NCBI GenBank assembly: GCA_002321305.1
Contig: DCMF01000001.1
Coordinates: 1 to 18,658, forward strand
Direction of reading: 5' to 3'
DNA length: 18,658 nt
Source of the DNA: Verrucomicrobia bacterium UBA1629
GTDB lineage: Bacteria; Verrucomicrobiota; Kiritimatiellia; RFP12; UBA1067
Shown here: positions 6,453 to 12,936 of the stretch, piece after piece
Layout of the letters: each line of letters starts with the position of its first letter
Position numbering within the stretch: the stretch's first letter is position 1
Notes under the pieces: model-generated
Told to the model about the DNA's origin: nothing
The model's input: only the letters and a program-made list of their open reading frames with translations
Database searches by the model: none
Made by a program: the position numbers and the translations under genes

Positions 6453-6863
6453 TCACATCGTGAAGATGCTGACGCTGAACAGGTTGTTCTTGTAGCAGAT
6501 GTCGAGCGCATCGACCAGCGCCTTGTGGGGCGAGTCCGAGGCGCACCGGATGATGATCGGCGTCTTCGTCGACGTGCGGGCGATCTCGCGCAGGTTCTGG
6601 TCGAGCTCCGCCCGGCGCACCTCGCGCTTGTTGTAGACGAGGAGGCCGTTCGCGTCGTGCCCGCGCCCGATCTCGATCGTCACGGTCGTGTCAGACTCGC
6701 TGGAGCTCGACGGCCCGGACGACGGGGCGGGACGGTTCGCGTTCAGCTTCGAGAGCGTGTCCTCCTGCTTGATCGTGACGACGAAGAAGATGATGAGCTC
6801 GAAGACGACGTCGATCATCGGCGTCATGTCGAGCGCAGGGTTCTCCTGTGGCTTGCGTGCCAT
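6453..6863 (-). CDS. ExbD/TolR-family protein (second copy)
   Basis: ExbD/TolR proteins pair with ExbB/TolQ to form the proton-driven motor of the inner membrane. This 136-aa copy has MTPMIDVVFELIIFFVV at 13-29, with D18 as the proton-carrying Asp, a Ser-rich linker (47-56) and a periplasmic ExbD domain to the C-terminus. It starts 3 nt after the stop of the other exbD, with a strong AGGAGGGGGAGG ribosome-binding site inside that gene. The first 30 residues differ from the other copy at only two positions (4-5 and 31 onward aside), and 60 nt are identical in DNA. The periplasmic halves differ greatly, which suggests two different subunits in one complex. Confidence 0.92.
   Translation of the reverse strand: MARKPQENPALDMTPMIDVVFELIIFFVVTIKQEDTLSKLNANRPAPSSGPSSSSESDTTVTIEIGRGHDANGLLVYNKREVRRAELDQNLREIARTSTKTPIIIRCASDSPHKALVDALDICYKNNLFSVSIFTM
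6774..6833. repeat. 60-bp identity between exbD copies (copy 1)
   Basis: This stretch is identical to 7278-7337, offset by 504 bp. It encodes the transmembrane helix and proton-binding motif of both ExbD proteins. Flanking coding sequence is strongly diverged, which points to purifying selection plus gene conversion, or a swapped N-terminal module. Confidence 0.9.
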
Positions 6864-6866
6864 GCC

Positions 6867-7367
6867 TTACCTCCCCCTCCTCTTGAGCGCGTCGAGATGC
6901 CGGCGGGCGGGATGCCCCGGCTTCGAGCGCTTGTCCTCGGCCGTCGCCATGAACGAGATCTTCCAGATGCCGTTCGCCGTGCAGGCGTTCATGACGCGCG
7001 CGACGACCTCGTGGCGCACGTCGTAGTCGGCGCGGATGAGGACGGGGAACTCCCCGACCTTGCGCATCCGCTCCTTCACGCGGCGGCCGATCTCGTCCGG
7101 CGTGATCTCGCGGTCGCCCATCGAGATGCGCCCGCGCGGCAGTCGCTTGCCGCGCTTGTCGCGGCTCGCGATGTCGATCTGCATGTGCGTCGGAGGCAGC
7201 TCCTCGGGCACGAGCACGATGCCGTGGCGACCGTCCTCAAGCTCGATCGTCTCGTCCTTGCGCTGCGCTTCCGTGAGCGTGACGACGAAGAAGATGATGA
7301 GCTCGAAGACGACGTCGATCATCGGCGTCATGTCGAGGGCCGGATTCTCCTGTGCTTTCCTTGCCAT
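6867..7367 (-). CDS. ExbD/TolR-family protein (first copy)
   Basis: This 166-aa ExbD/TolR protein should form, with the ExbB upstream, a proton-driven channel. It has MTPMIDVVFELIIFFVVT at 13-30 (D18 the key Asp), then a periplasmic domain to about residue 143 and a basic tail (KRSKPGHPARRHLDALKRRGR) that the second copy lacks. The ATG has only a weak GGA upstream, so it may depend on coupling or leader structure. The 85-nt spacer to exbB contains the NNATTCGN repeats. Two ExbD proteins per ExbB are common in PVC and Bacteroidetes energy-transduction clusters. Confidence 0.92.
   Translation of the reverse strand: MARKAQENPALDMTPMIDVVFELIIFFVVTLTEAQRKDETIELEDGRHGIVLVPEELPPTHMQIDIASRDKRGKRLPRGRISMGDREITPDEIGRRVKERMRKVGEFPVLIRADYDVRHEVVARVMNACTANGIWKISFMATAEDKRSKPGHPARRHLDALKRRGR
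7278..7337. repeat. 60-bp identity between exbD copies (copy 2)
   Basis: This stretch is identical base for base to 6774-6833 and covers the transmembrane segment of the first exbD. The mismatch begins immediately on both sides (T/G on the left, C/G on the right on the plus strand). Confidence 0.9.
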
Positions 7368-7404
7368 AGTCTTGATCCGAAGTCTCGCCTAACCGAACAT
7401 CCGC

Positions 7405-7451
7405 CAATTCGCAATTCGATCATTCGATCATTCGGTTATTCGATTATTTCC
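7405..7451. repeat. NNATTCGN octamers after exbB
   Basis: Units of 8 nt (CAATTCGA, TCATTCGA, TCATTCGG, TTATTCGA, TTATTTCC) run in register and stop 1 nt before the exbB stop codon. The same family sits directly after the stop of the 256-aa gene (8440-8479). In the transcript it reads CGAATNN-like units. Confidence 0.8.
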
Positions 7452-7452
7452 C

Positions 7453-8268
7453 TCAGGCCTCCGCCGGGGCTTCCTCCGCGCCCGGATCGACGGCGACGTT
7501 GCGGAGGCCGTTCAGGATCTCCATCGTCATCGCGGTCATCTTCAGGATGAGGCGGTTGGCCTTGTTGCGGAGCGAGTAGAAGATCGAGATCGAGGGGATG
7601 GACACGATCAGGCCGGCGGCCGTCGTCCAGAGCGCCTGGCCGATCGAGTTCGCGAGCGCGGCCGCGTCGCCGGCGCCGCCAGAGGCGAGCGCCTGAAACG
7701 TCAGGATCATGCCTTGCACCGTGCCGAGCAGGCCGAGGGACGGGCCGAGGTTGCCGCACACCGAAATCCAGTTCAGGCGCTGCTGGATCTTCTCCTGCTC
7801 CAGGTCGGAGGCCGCCGTCACGGCCTCCTGAATCGCCTCGAAACCCTCCTCGATGTGCTGGAACGCCGCCTTGACGATGGACGCCATCGCGGACGGGTTC
7901 TGGTCGCAGATCTCCATCGCCTTGACGACATCGCCTTCCATCATCGCGCCCTGCACGCCGTCCATGAGCTTCTTCGGCATGAGCTTGTCGTTCTGGATGA
8001 GGATCGCCGAGTCGATCGCGAAGTAGAGCGCGAGCGCGCCGTCGCCGAACAGGGCGAACCACAGCAGCATGCCGACGATGCCCGAACCGAAGACGATCTC
8101 GTAGAAGCCGCCGCCGCTGGAGCTCTGGGGCTTCGCCGCGTTCGTGTCGACCACGTTGCCCGACGCATCGGTGATTTCCTGCCCGAACGACTGGAGGGCT
8201 GCCATCGGCGCGACGCACGTTCCCACGAGAATCGACATCGCCATCAGTGATTTCTTGATCTTGTTCAT
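7453..8268 (-). CDS. ExbB/TolQ/MotA-family proton channel
   Basis: This 271-aa protein is the channel-forming half of an ExbB-ExbD motor. It starts with a signal-peptide-like segment (KKSLMAMSILVGTCVAPMAA), then a Ser/Gly-rich non-cytoplasmic stretch (30-55), TM1 (about 62-86), a cytoplasmic loop (90-160) and TM2-TM3 (about 165-190 and 212-232). GNLGPSLGLLGTVQGMILTF at 172-191 is the family signature, and T215/T216 in TM3 is where polar proton-path residues lie. The long extra N-terminus with a signal peptide is typical of PVC and some Bacteroidetes homologues. The start has AAAAGGAAAAA upstream in a leader shared with yajC. It opens the exbB-exbD-exbD-toroid group. Confidence 0.93.
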   Translation of the reverse strand: MNKIKKSLMAMSILVGTCVAPMAALQSFGQEITDASGNVVDTNAAKPQSSSGGGFYEIVFGSGIVGMLLWFALFGDGALALYFAIDSAILIQNDKLMPKKLMDGVQGAMMEGDVVKAMEICDQNPSAMASIVKAAFQHIEEGFEAIQEAVTAASDLEQEKIQQRLNWISVCGNLGPSLGLLGTVQGMILTFQALASGGAGDAAALANSIGQALWTTAAGLIVSIPSISIFYSLRNKANRLILKMTAMTMEILNGLRNVAVDPGAEEAPAEA

Positions 8269-8270
8269 GT

Positions 8271-8292
8271 TTTTTCCTTTTGGGTTGAGAGA
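8271..8292 (-). promoter_or_regulatory. A-rich leader with SD before exbB
   Basis: The transcript reads CTCAACCCAAAAGGAAAAA just before ACATG. AAAAGGA is the ribosome-binding site. It is a near copy of the yajC leader and follows the same heptad family. Confidence 0.5.
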
Positions 8293-8296
8293 GTTA

Positions 8297-8401
8297 TGAG
8301 GGATGAGTTATGAGAATTGAGTTATGAGGGATGGGTTATGAGAATTGAGTTGTGAGGGATGAGTTGTGAGAAATGAGCTGTGAGGGATGAGAATTGGGTG
8401 G
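8297..8401. repeat. Fifteen in-register TGAGNNN heptads
   Basis: Fifteen consecutive 7-nt units run without indel; thirteen fit TGAGNNN and two read TGGGNNN. The variable triplets are a small set (GGA, TTA, AAT, TTG, AAA, CTG, TGG), with a loose higher-order order in which GGA returns every two to four units. This is the longest block of the family and lies 28 nt upstream of the exbB start. Confidence 0.9.
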
Positions 8402-8410
8402 CTCAAATCC

Positions 8411-8438
8411 GCTGTCTTTCGTCTTTTGTCCTTTGTCC
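8411..8438. repeat. NNTGTCC heptads upstream of exbB
   Basis: Four in-register units: GCTGTCT, TTCGTCT, TTTGTCC, TTTGTCC. They lie upstream (in transcription) of the TGAGNNN block, the same order as between tgt and yajC. Confidence 0.75.
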
Positions 8439-8439
8439 G

Positions 8440-8479
8440 AAATTCTCTAATTCGTCCATTCGATTATTCGATCATTCTC
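8440..8479. repeat. NNATTCGN octamers after 256-aa gene
   Basis: Five 8-nt units (AAATTCTC, TAATTCGT, CCATTCGA, TTATTCGA, TCATTCTC) run up to and into the stop codon of the 256-aa gene. The same family borders the exbB stop, so this family marks 3' ends. Confidence 0.75.
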
Positions 8480-9248
8480 ACAGCGCCTTCGCCTGGGCGC
8501 GGAGGGCCTCGGCGCGCGCAGACTGGCCGAGCTTGTCGAAGCACTGCGCGGCCTTGACCATCGCCTCGCCGCGCTCGCGGGCGCAGGCGGCGTCCTGGTA
8601 CATGAGGACGACGCGCAGGTAGCCGTCGCGCAGGGCGTCCTTCAGCGCCTCCGGCGCGTCGTTCGACTTCGCGACGATGATGTCGCCGCGCATGACGAGC
8701 GCGGCGGCGGACGCCGTGCGGTCGCCGGACATCGCGGCCTTCTTGAGAAGCCCCTCCAGCTGGTCGTTCTTGCCGAGCTTCAGCAGCGTCTGCCAGTAGG
8801 CCGCCGCAAGGTCGCCCGTGTAGGCCGCCTCCTTGTCCGCCGCGACGATCTTCGAGCAGATGTCATACGCCTTCTGGGCGTGGCCCGCCGCGAGGTGCGC
8901 CAGCGCGAGGTAGCGGCCGGCCGGCTTGTCCCACTGCAGCATGCCGTACTCGTCGACGATCTTCTGCAGGATCGCGATCGCCGCCGCGCCCGAGCCGCTC
9001 TCGACCATCTGCACGGCCTTGTCGTAGCCCTGCGGCTTCGGGATGTCGAGCGAGACGACGTCGTCTTTCTTGCGCTCCATGTCCACCAGCGTCTGCCCCT
9101 TCTTCACGGAGACGACGTACTGCTTGTCGCGCGCGCGCCACTTGATGTCGCCCGTCAGGGACTCGGTTTCGGTGTTGAGCGTGCCCTGGACGGCGAAGAC
9201 TTCCGCCGCTGCGAGGGCCGCCAGACTCATGATCGTCAGTTTGTTCAT
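8478..9248 (-). CDS. Secreted TPR-like helical protein
   Basis: This 256-aa protein has a clear signal peptide (MNKLTIMSLAALAAAEVFA, cut near residue 19) and should be periplasmic. Residues 25-70 form a small beta-rich part (LTGDIKWRARDKQYVVSV) with a following KKGQTLVDM; residues 75-256 are helical repeats of TPR type (for example AAIAILQKIVDEYG, YLALAHLAAGHAQKAYDIC and the closing CFDKLGQSARAEALRAQA). I do not recognise a named family. It starts 21 nt after the large TPR gene, with GAAAGG as ribosome-binding site, and is followed by exbB. The layout is reminiscent of CpoB-like TPR partners of Tol systems, but no homology is claimed. Confidence 0.75.
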   Translation of the reverse strand: MNKLTIMSLAALAAAEVFAVQGTLNTETESLTGDIKWRARDKQYVVSVKKGQTLVDMERKKDDVVSLDIPKPQGYDKAVQMVESGSGAAAIAILQKIVDEYGMLQWDKPAGRYLALAHLAAGHAQKAYDICSKIVAADKEAAYTGDLAAAYWQTLLKLGKNDQLEGLLKKAAMSGDRTASAAALVMRGDIIVAKSNDAPEALKDALRDGYLRVVLMYQDAACARERGEAMVKAAQCFDKLGQSARAEALRAQAKAL

Positions 9249-9269
9249 TTTGTTGCCTTTCTCAGATTC

Positions 9270-12200
9270 TTATTTCTTGGCCGGCAGATCCGCCTTGGCC
9301 TGGTTCATGCAGTTCTGGATGTTCGTGCGCGCCTTTCCGTTCGGGAAGAGGTCGAGGTACTGCTCGCCGTACCTCATGACGAGGTCGGCCTGCGCAGCCC
9401 CCATCTTCGAGAACAGCGGCACGAGCGACGCGTACGCGCGTTCGAGGTTCGCAAGCTCGCCCGGCTCCATCTTGTCGAGCGGATGCGACTCCGTCGCGCC
9501 GTGCGACTGGATGAACGCCTGGAACGTCGACGCCGCGCGCCCGCACGTCTCCTTCGCCTCCTCCTTGAGGCCCATCGCCTCCTCGGCGTTCATGCGGTCG
9601 ACCAGCACGTCGCCGGAGAGGAGGTCGAGCTGATCCTGCTCCCACTGCGGCTTCCTCGACCAGTACTGGCGCACCTTCTTGAGCGCGCCGATCGCCGCGC
9701 CGAAGCACTTGCCGCGCATGACGGCGTCCTTCTCCTGGCGGCCCTGGTCGGACGCGACCTCGACGAGCATGAAGTTCGCGTCGGCCGCGATCGCCATGCG
9801 CGACATCTTCGGGTCGGCGAGGAAGCGGTCGAGCTGTTCGCGCGCCTCGGCGAGCGAGCCCTGCTTCCACGCGCTCTTCGCGAGGCCGAGCCGCGCCTTC
9901 GCGACGGTCGTCGCCGCGTTCGTCCCCGCGAGGCGGATCGCCTTCTCGAACGCCTGCCCCGCGAGATCCCAGCTCTTGCCGTCGATCAGCGCCTCGCCCG
10001 CGTTCACGAACTGGTTCGCCGTGTACGCGCCGTCCGTCCGCAGCATCTCGGCGTAGATCTCGGCGCCCTCGCGCTTCATGCCCATCTCGATGAGGTTCTT
10101 CGCGAGGCGCGGCTTCGCGTTCTTCGCCTCGTCGGAGTCGGGATACTTCTGCGAGAGGCGGTCAAGCGCGTCCTTCGACTTCGCCATGTCGCCGAGCGCC
10201 GTGTAGATCGTGCCGAGATCGACGTAGCACGACTTCGCGTACTGGCCCTCCGGGTACTCCTTCACGTAGGCCTCGTAGCCGGCGGCCGCGCGCTTGCGGT
10301 AGGCCTCCAGGTTCTTCTCGGGACGGTTCATGCGCCGCCAGCAGACGCCGACCATGAACATCGCCGCCTCGCGCAGCTTCCGGTAGCTCGCGGCGTCCTC
10401 CTTCGTCGTCGTCGGGTCGGCGAGCGCGGCGTCGGCCTCCTTCGCGAAGCCGGAGAAGTTCTTCACCGCGCGGACGATCTGCGCCGTGCCCTGCTTCTCG
10501 GCTTCCTCGACCTCGGCGGGGTCCGTCTTCTCGGCCGCCGCCGCGAGGATCGCGAGCCCGTCCTTCTGGTACACCTGCGCGAGCTTGAACTGGGCCTGCA
10601 GCCGGCGGAGCTTCACCGTCTCGACCGTCAGGTACTTCGTCAGGCACTCGATCTCGGCCTGCTTGTCGCCGACCTTGCCGTAGCACGCCGAAAGCTGCGA
10701 GAGGGACGTCGCGTAGTGCGCCGAGTTCGTGTAGTACTCGCCGATCAGCTTCCAGAACTTGATCGCGTCGTCGTAGCGCCCGGCCTTCTGGCACTCGTTC
10801 GCCTTCGCCGCCGCCATCGTGCCCGCGTTCGTGTGGCGGCGGTAGTTCGTGAAGAACGCCGTGTAGAGGCGGTCGGCGCGCGCCGGGTTCCGGTACTGCG
10901 ACTCCTTCGCCGCGAGGCGGACCGTCGCGTCGCCGGCGGCCATCATGAGGAGTCGGTCCTTGCTGCCCGCGAAGCGCTCGGCGAGATAGCCCTCGACCGC
11001 GTCCGCGTCCAGGCGGTACTCGTCCTTCTTCTTCTGGTCCTTCGTCTGGAGGATGAGGTCAAGGTAGCTCGACGCGACGTTCTCGACGGCCATCACGGAC
11101 TCCCGGATCTCCGGGTACTTCGCGAGCGCCTGGAGATAGCCCTCGATCGCCGCCTCGTAGTCCTGCGCGAGGAACTTCTCGTTCGCGTCCGCGAACTGCC
11201 GCGCGCGCGCCTTCGCGATCTGCTCCGGCGTGATCTTGCACTTCACCTTCGCGTTGTACTTCGCCTTCGCGAAGTCGCTCACCGCCTGGGCGAGGTCGCC
11301 CGCCTGCGGCGCCCACGAGGAGGCCTCGTATTCGAGGAAGACCGTCTGGGCCATCGCGAACGCGCCCTTCGCGACCTGCCGCTTGCCGTTCTTGCCGCGC
11401 GGGCCGAACATGAGCGTCTTCACCTTCTCGTCGTCGCGCTTCGGCTTCCTGTACTCGGCCTGCGCCTCGCCCCACAGCATCTTCGCCTGGAGGAACAGGC
11501 ACTCCGGCAGCGGCGACTGCTTCAGGAGCCCCATCTTGCCGTCGGGGTCGAACTGGACGATCTGCTCGTGGATCTCCTGCAGCTGGGGCTTGTACTCCTC
11601 GATGATCGCCGAGGCCTTGTCGAGATCGCCCTTCATCTGCTCGATGTGGGCCTTCATCGAGACCGCGCGCCCGAAGTAGACCGGCTTCTCCAGCTGCCAG
11701 AGGAGCTTGTCGACGATCTTCTCGGCCGCCTTCAGGCTTGCGTCGCGCGCCTTCTTCTGCTTCGGGTCGGCCTGCTGGTCGGCGAGCCGCAGGTAGAGGT
11801 CGACCGTCTCGCAGCCGAGGTTGCACCAGGCGTCGCTTCCCTGCTCCAGCTGGGAGAGGAGCGACTCGTAGCGCTGGGCCGCCTTCGCGTACTGCCTGTC
11901 GCCCGCGAGGAGCTGGCCGTAGGCGTAGCACGCCTCCAGGTAGAACTTGCGGATCTCGGCCGGCGGCTTCGCGAAGACCTTGAAGAACTCGTCGTAGATC
12001 TTCATGCACTCCGGCTTCTGGCCGCGCCCGAAGTAGTTGTTCGCCATCTCGAGGCGCGCCGCCCAGTACTTCGTCGACTTGCGGTCGGGCAGGGACGCGA
12101 TCTTCTTCTCGGCCGCGTCGAACTGGCCGAGCGCGAGCATGCCGCGGATCTCGATCGCGAAGAAGCGCGCCTCGGACTCGGGCCACCTCTTCTTTGTCGC

Positions 12201-12386
12201 CTCGATCAGAGGCCCCGCGAGGTCGGGATACCCGTAGTTCACGAGGGCCTCGACATAGCTCATCTCGGCCTCAAGTTCGGGGTTCTCCTTCGGGGCGTCG
12301 GCCGCATTTGCGGCCTGTTCCTCGGCGAGGAGCGGCGACGCCGCAAGCGCCGCCAGTGCGATGATTGTAGAAACCTTTGATGTCAT
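9270..12386 (-). CDS. Large secreted TPR-repeat protein
   Basis: This 1038-aa protein has a signal peptide (about 1-21, ending SPLLA) and is almost wholly alpha-helical TPR/Sel1-like repeats. Clear units lie at about 72-96 (FAIEIRGMLALGQFDAAEKK), 145-176, 398-424, 527-590, 715-790 and 800-855 (WDLAGQAFEKAIRLAG; KSAWKQGSLAEAREQLDRFL). It should act as a periplasmic or outer-membrane scaffold for the ExbB-ExbD machine encoded downstream. The start matches the signal peptide; the upstream CACCACACC has no Shine-Dalgarno sequence and a TATAAT ends 9 nt before the ATG, so translation is probably from a leaderless mRNA. It is the first gene of the cluster. The opposite strand is open over most of this gene, a GC-bias effect. 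Confidence 0.85.
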   Translation of the reverse strand: MTSKVSTIIALAALAASPLLAEEQAANAADAPKENPELEAEMSYVEALVNYGYPDLAGPLIEATKKRWPESEARFFAIEIRGMLALGQFDAAEKKIASLPDRKSTKYWAARLEMANNYFGRGQKPECMKIYDEFFKVFAKPPAEIRKFYLEACYAYGQLLAGDRQYAKAAQRYESLLSQLEQGSDAWCNLGCETVDLYLRLADQQADPKQKKARDASLKAAEKIVDKLLWQLEKPVYFGRAVSMKAHIEQMKGDLDKASAIIEEYKPQLQEIHEQIVQFDPDGKMGLLKQSPLPECLFLQAKMLWGEAQAEYRKPKRDDEKVKTLMFGPRGKNGKRQVAKGAFAMAQTVFLEYEASSWAPQAGDLAQAVSDFAKAKYNAKVKCKITPEQIAKARARQFADANEKFLAQDYEAAIEGYLQALAKYPEIRESVMAVENVASSYLDLILQTKDQKKKDEYRLDADAVEGYLAERFAGSKDRLLMMAAGDATVRLAAKESQYRNPARADRLYTAFFTNYRRHTNAGTMAAAKANECQKAGRYDDAIKFWKLIGEYYTNSAHYATSLSQLSACYGKVGDKQAEIECLTKYLTVETVKLRRLQAQFKLAQVYQKDGLAILAAAAEKTDPAEVEEAEKQGTAQIVRAVKNFSGFAKEADAALADPTTTKEDAASYRKLREAAMFMVGVCWRRMNRPEKNLEAYRKRAAAGYEAYVKEYPEGQYAKSCYVDLGTIYTALGDMAKSKDALDRLSQKYPDSDEAKNAKPRLAKNLIEMGMKREGAEIYAEMLRTDGAYTANQFVNAGEALIDGKSWDLAGQAFEKAIRLAGTNAATTVAKARLGLAKSAWKQGSLAEAREQLDRFLADPKMSRMAIAADANFMLVEVASDQGRQEKDAVMRGKCFGAAIGALKKVRQYWSRKPQWEQDQLDLLSGDVLVDRMNAEEAMGLKEEAKETCGRAASTFQAFIQSHGATESHPLDKMEPGELANLERAYASLVPLFSKMGAAQADLVMRYGEQYLDLFPNGKARTNIQNCMNQAKADLPAKK

Positions 12387-12395
12387 GGTGTGGTG

Positions 12396-12425
12396 ATTAT
12401 ACTACATTCTCTGTCCGAAATGCAA
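12396..12425 (-). promoter_or_regulatory. Sigma70-type promoter of TPR-Exb cluster
   Basis: The minus strand shows TTGCAT (12420-12425), an 18-nt spacer and TATAAT (12396-12401). The -10 ends 9 nt before the ATG of the large TPR gene, so the start point should lie only 2-3 nt upstream of the ATG. The perfect -10, good spacing and lack of any ribosome-binding site agree with a leaderless transcript. The 11-mer TGTAGTATAAT recurs at 70-80. Confidence 0.65.
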
Positions 12426-12580
12426 GCGAGCGCGCGGCCGCGCGCGATTCGCAGACGTTCCCGAACGCCCCCGAAAGCGCGGCCTTTCCCTCTTGCGTCA
12501 GTCGATTTGATTCTCCGCAACATTCTTGACTTTGAGCCAACGCGCGGCAACGCCACGGCCCTCGCAGACAAAGCAGTCCG

Positions 12581-12769
12581 GAGCGGCGAGATTCGCCCTT
12601 CCCTCACCGTGCTCTCATACGCCTCGATCGCCGCATCCAGTTCTGCCGACACAGCCTGCGGCGCAACGGCCTTGAACCTGACTCTTGACGATCCATCCGC
12701 ATACGTCTGGATAATCTCGCATTCCTTGGTGCGGAAACAGCATTCGCCACCTCTTATGGGCCGAAATAC
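12581..12769 (-). pseudogene. Fic-domain gene fragment (decayed)
   Basis: About 63 codons on the minus strand resemble the stretch just before the catalytic motif in Fic-family AMP-transferases: RGGECCFRTKECEII, then YADGSSRVRFKAV, then ELDAAIEAYESTVREGRISPL. Intact Fic proteins go on to a hydrophobic LDFxCIHPF and then DGNGR. Here, directly after ISPL, the frame degenerates and no HPFxDGNGR is present in any frame. There is a stop upstream at 12773-12775. The piece is therefore a remnant, probably of a toxin-like or host-type Fic gene that was lost. Assignment is from remembered family patterns only; no search was run. Confidence 0.45.
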
Positions 12770-12936
12770 CCTTTATACCGTCTGCGCAGACATCCAACCC
12801 TGTCACGTGAACCCAGCCACCGAACCCTGACGCTTTTCCCCACGAATCTCCTGCTTGAGAATTTTCCGCATCATGTTCTCAATTCGGCGCGACGGATCCC
12901 CCTGTCAACGGTTCTCACGCTGCGTTCATGAATTTC

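Larger units (their letters stand above)
12387..12936. other. Intergenic region with gene remnants
   Basis: No intact gene fits these 550 bases. Base composition is lower in GC than the flanking genes. On the minus strand there are protein-like pieces in different frames: a Fic-like piece (12581-12769), a short frame at about 12795-12911 reading DPSRRIENMMRKILKQEIRG, and a piece after the Fic fragment reading CFVCEGRGVAARWLKVKNV before a stop. They suggest one or more decayed genes. The right part follows the GH97 stop with no clear terminator. The left end carries the promoter of the TPR-Exb cluster. Confidence 0.5.

Noticed and set aside
3842..6463. Long plus-strand frame opposite the toroid and permease genes
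   Set aside because: Low-complexity Arg/Asp/Val-rich product, antisense to two well-recognised proteins, and it crosses their gene boundary.
2032..8479. Repeat blocks as CRISPR arrays
   Set aside because: Units are 7-9 nt and directly adjacent, with no 20-50-nt repeats, unique spacers or cas genes.
8880..12380. Very long open frame on the plus strand opposite the large TPR gene
   Set aside because: Arg/Leu/Glu/Val-rich antisense translation with no signal peptide or known motif. It arises because GC-biased codons on the minus strand leave few stops in this frame. The TPR frame has clear repeats and a signal peptide.
12390..12830. 146-aa plus-strand frame in the intergenic region
   Set aside because: No ribosome-binding site or family resemblance; it starts inside the minus-strand promoter and overlaps the more protein-like Fic remnant on the opposite strand.
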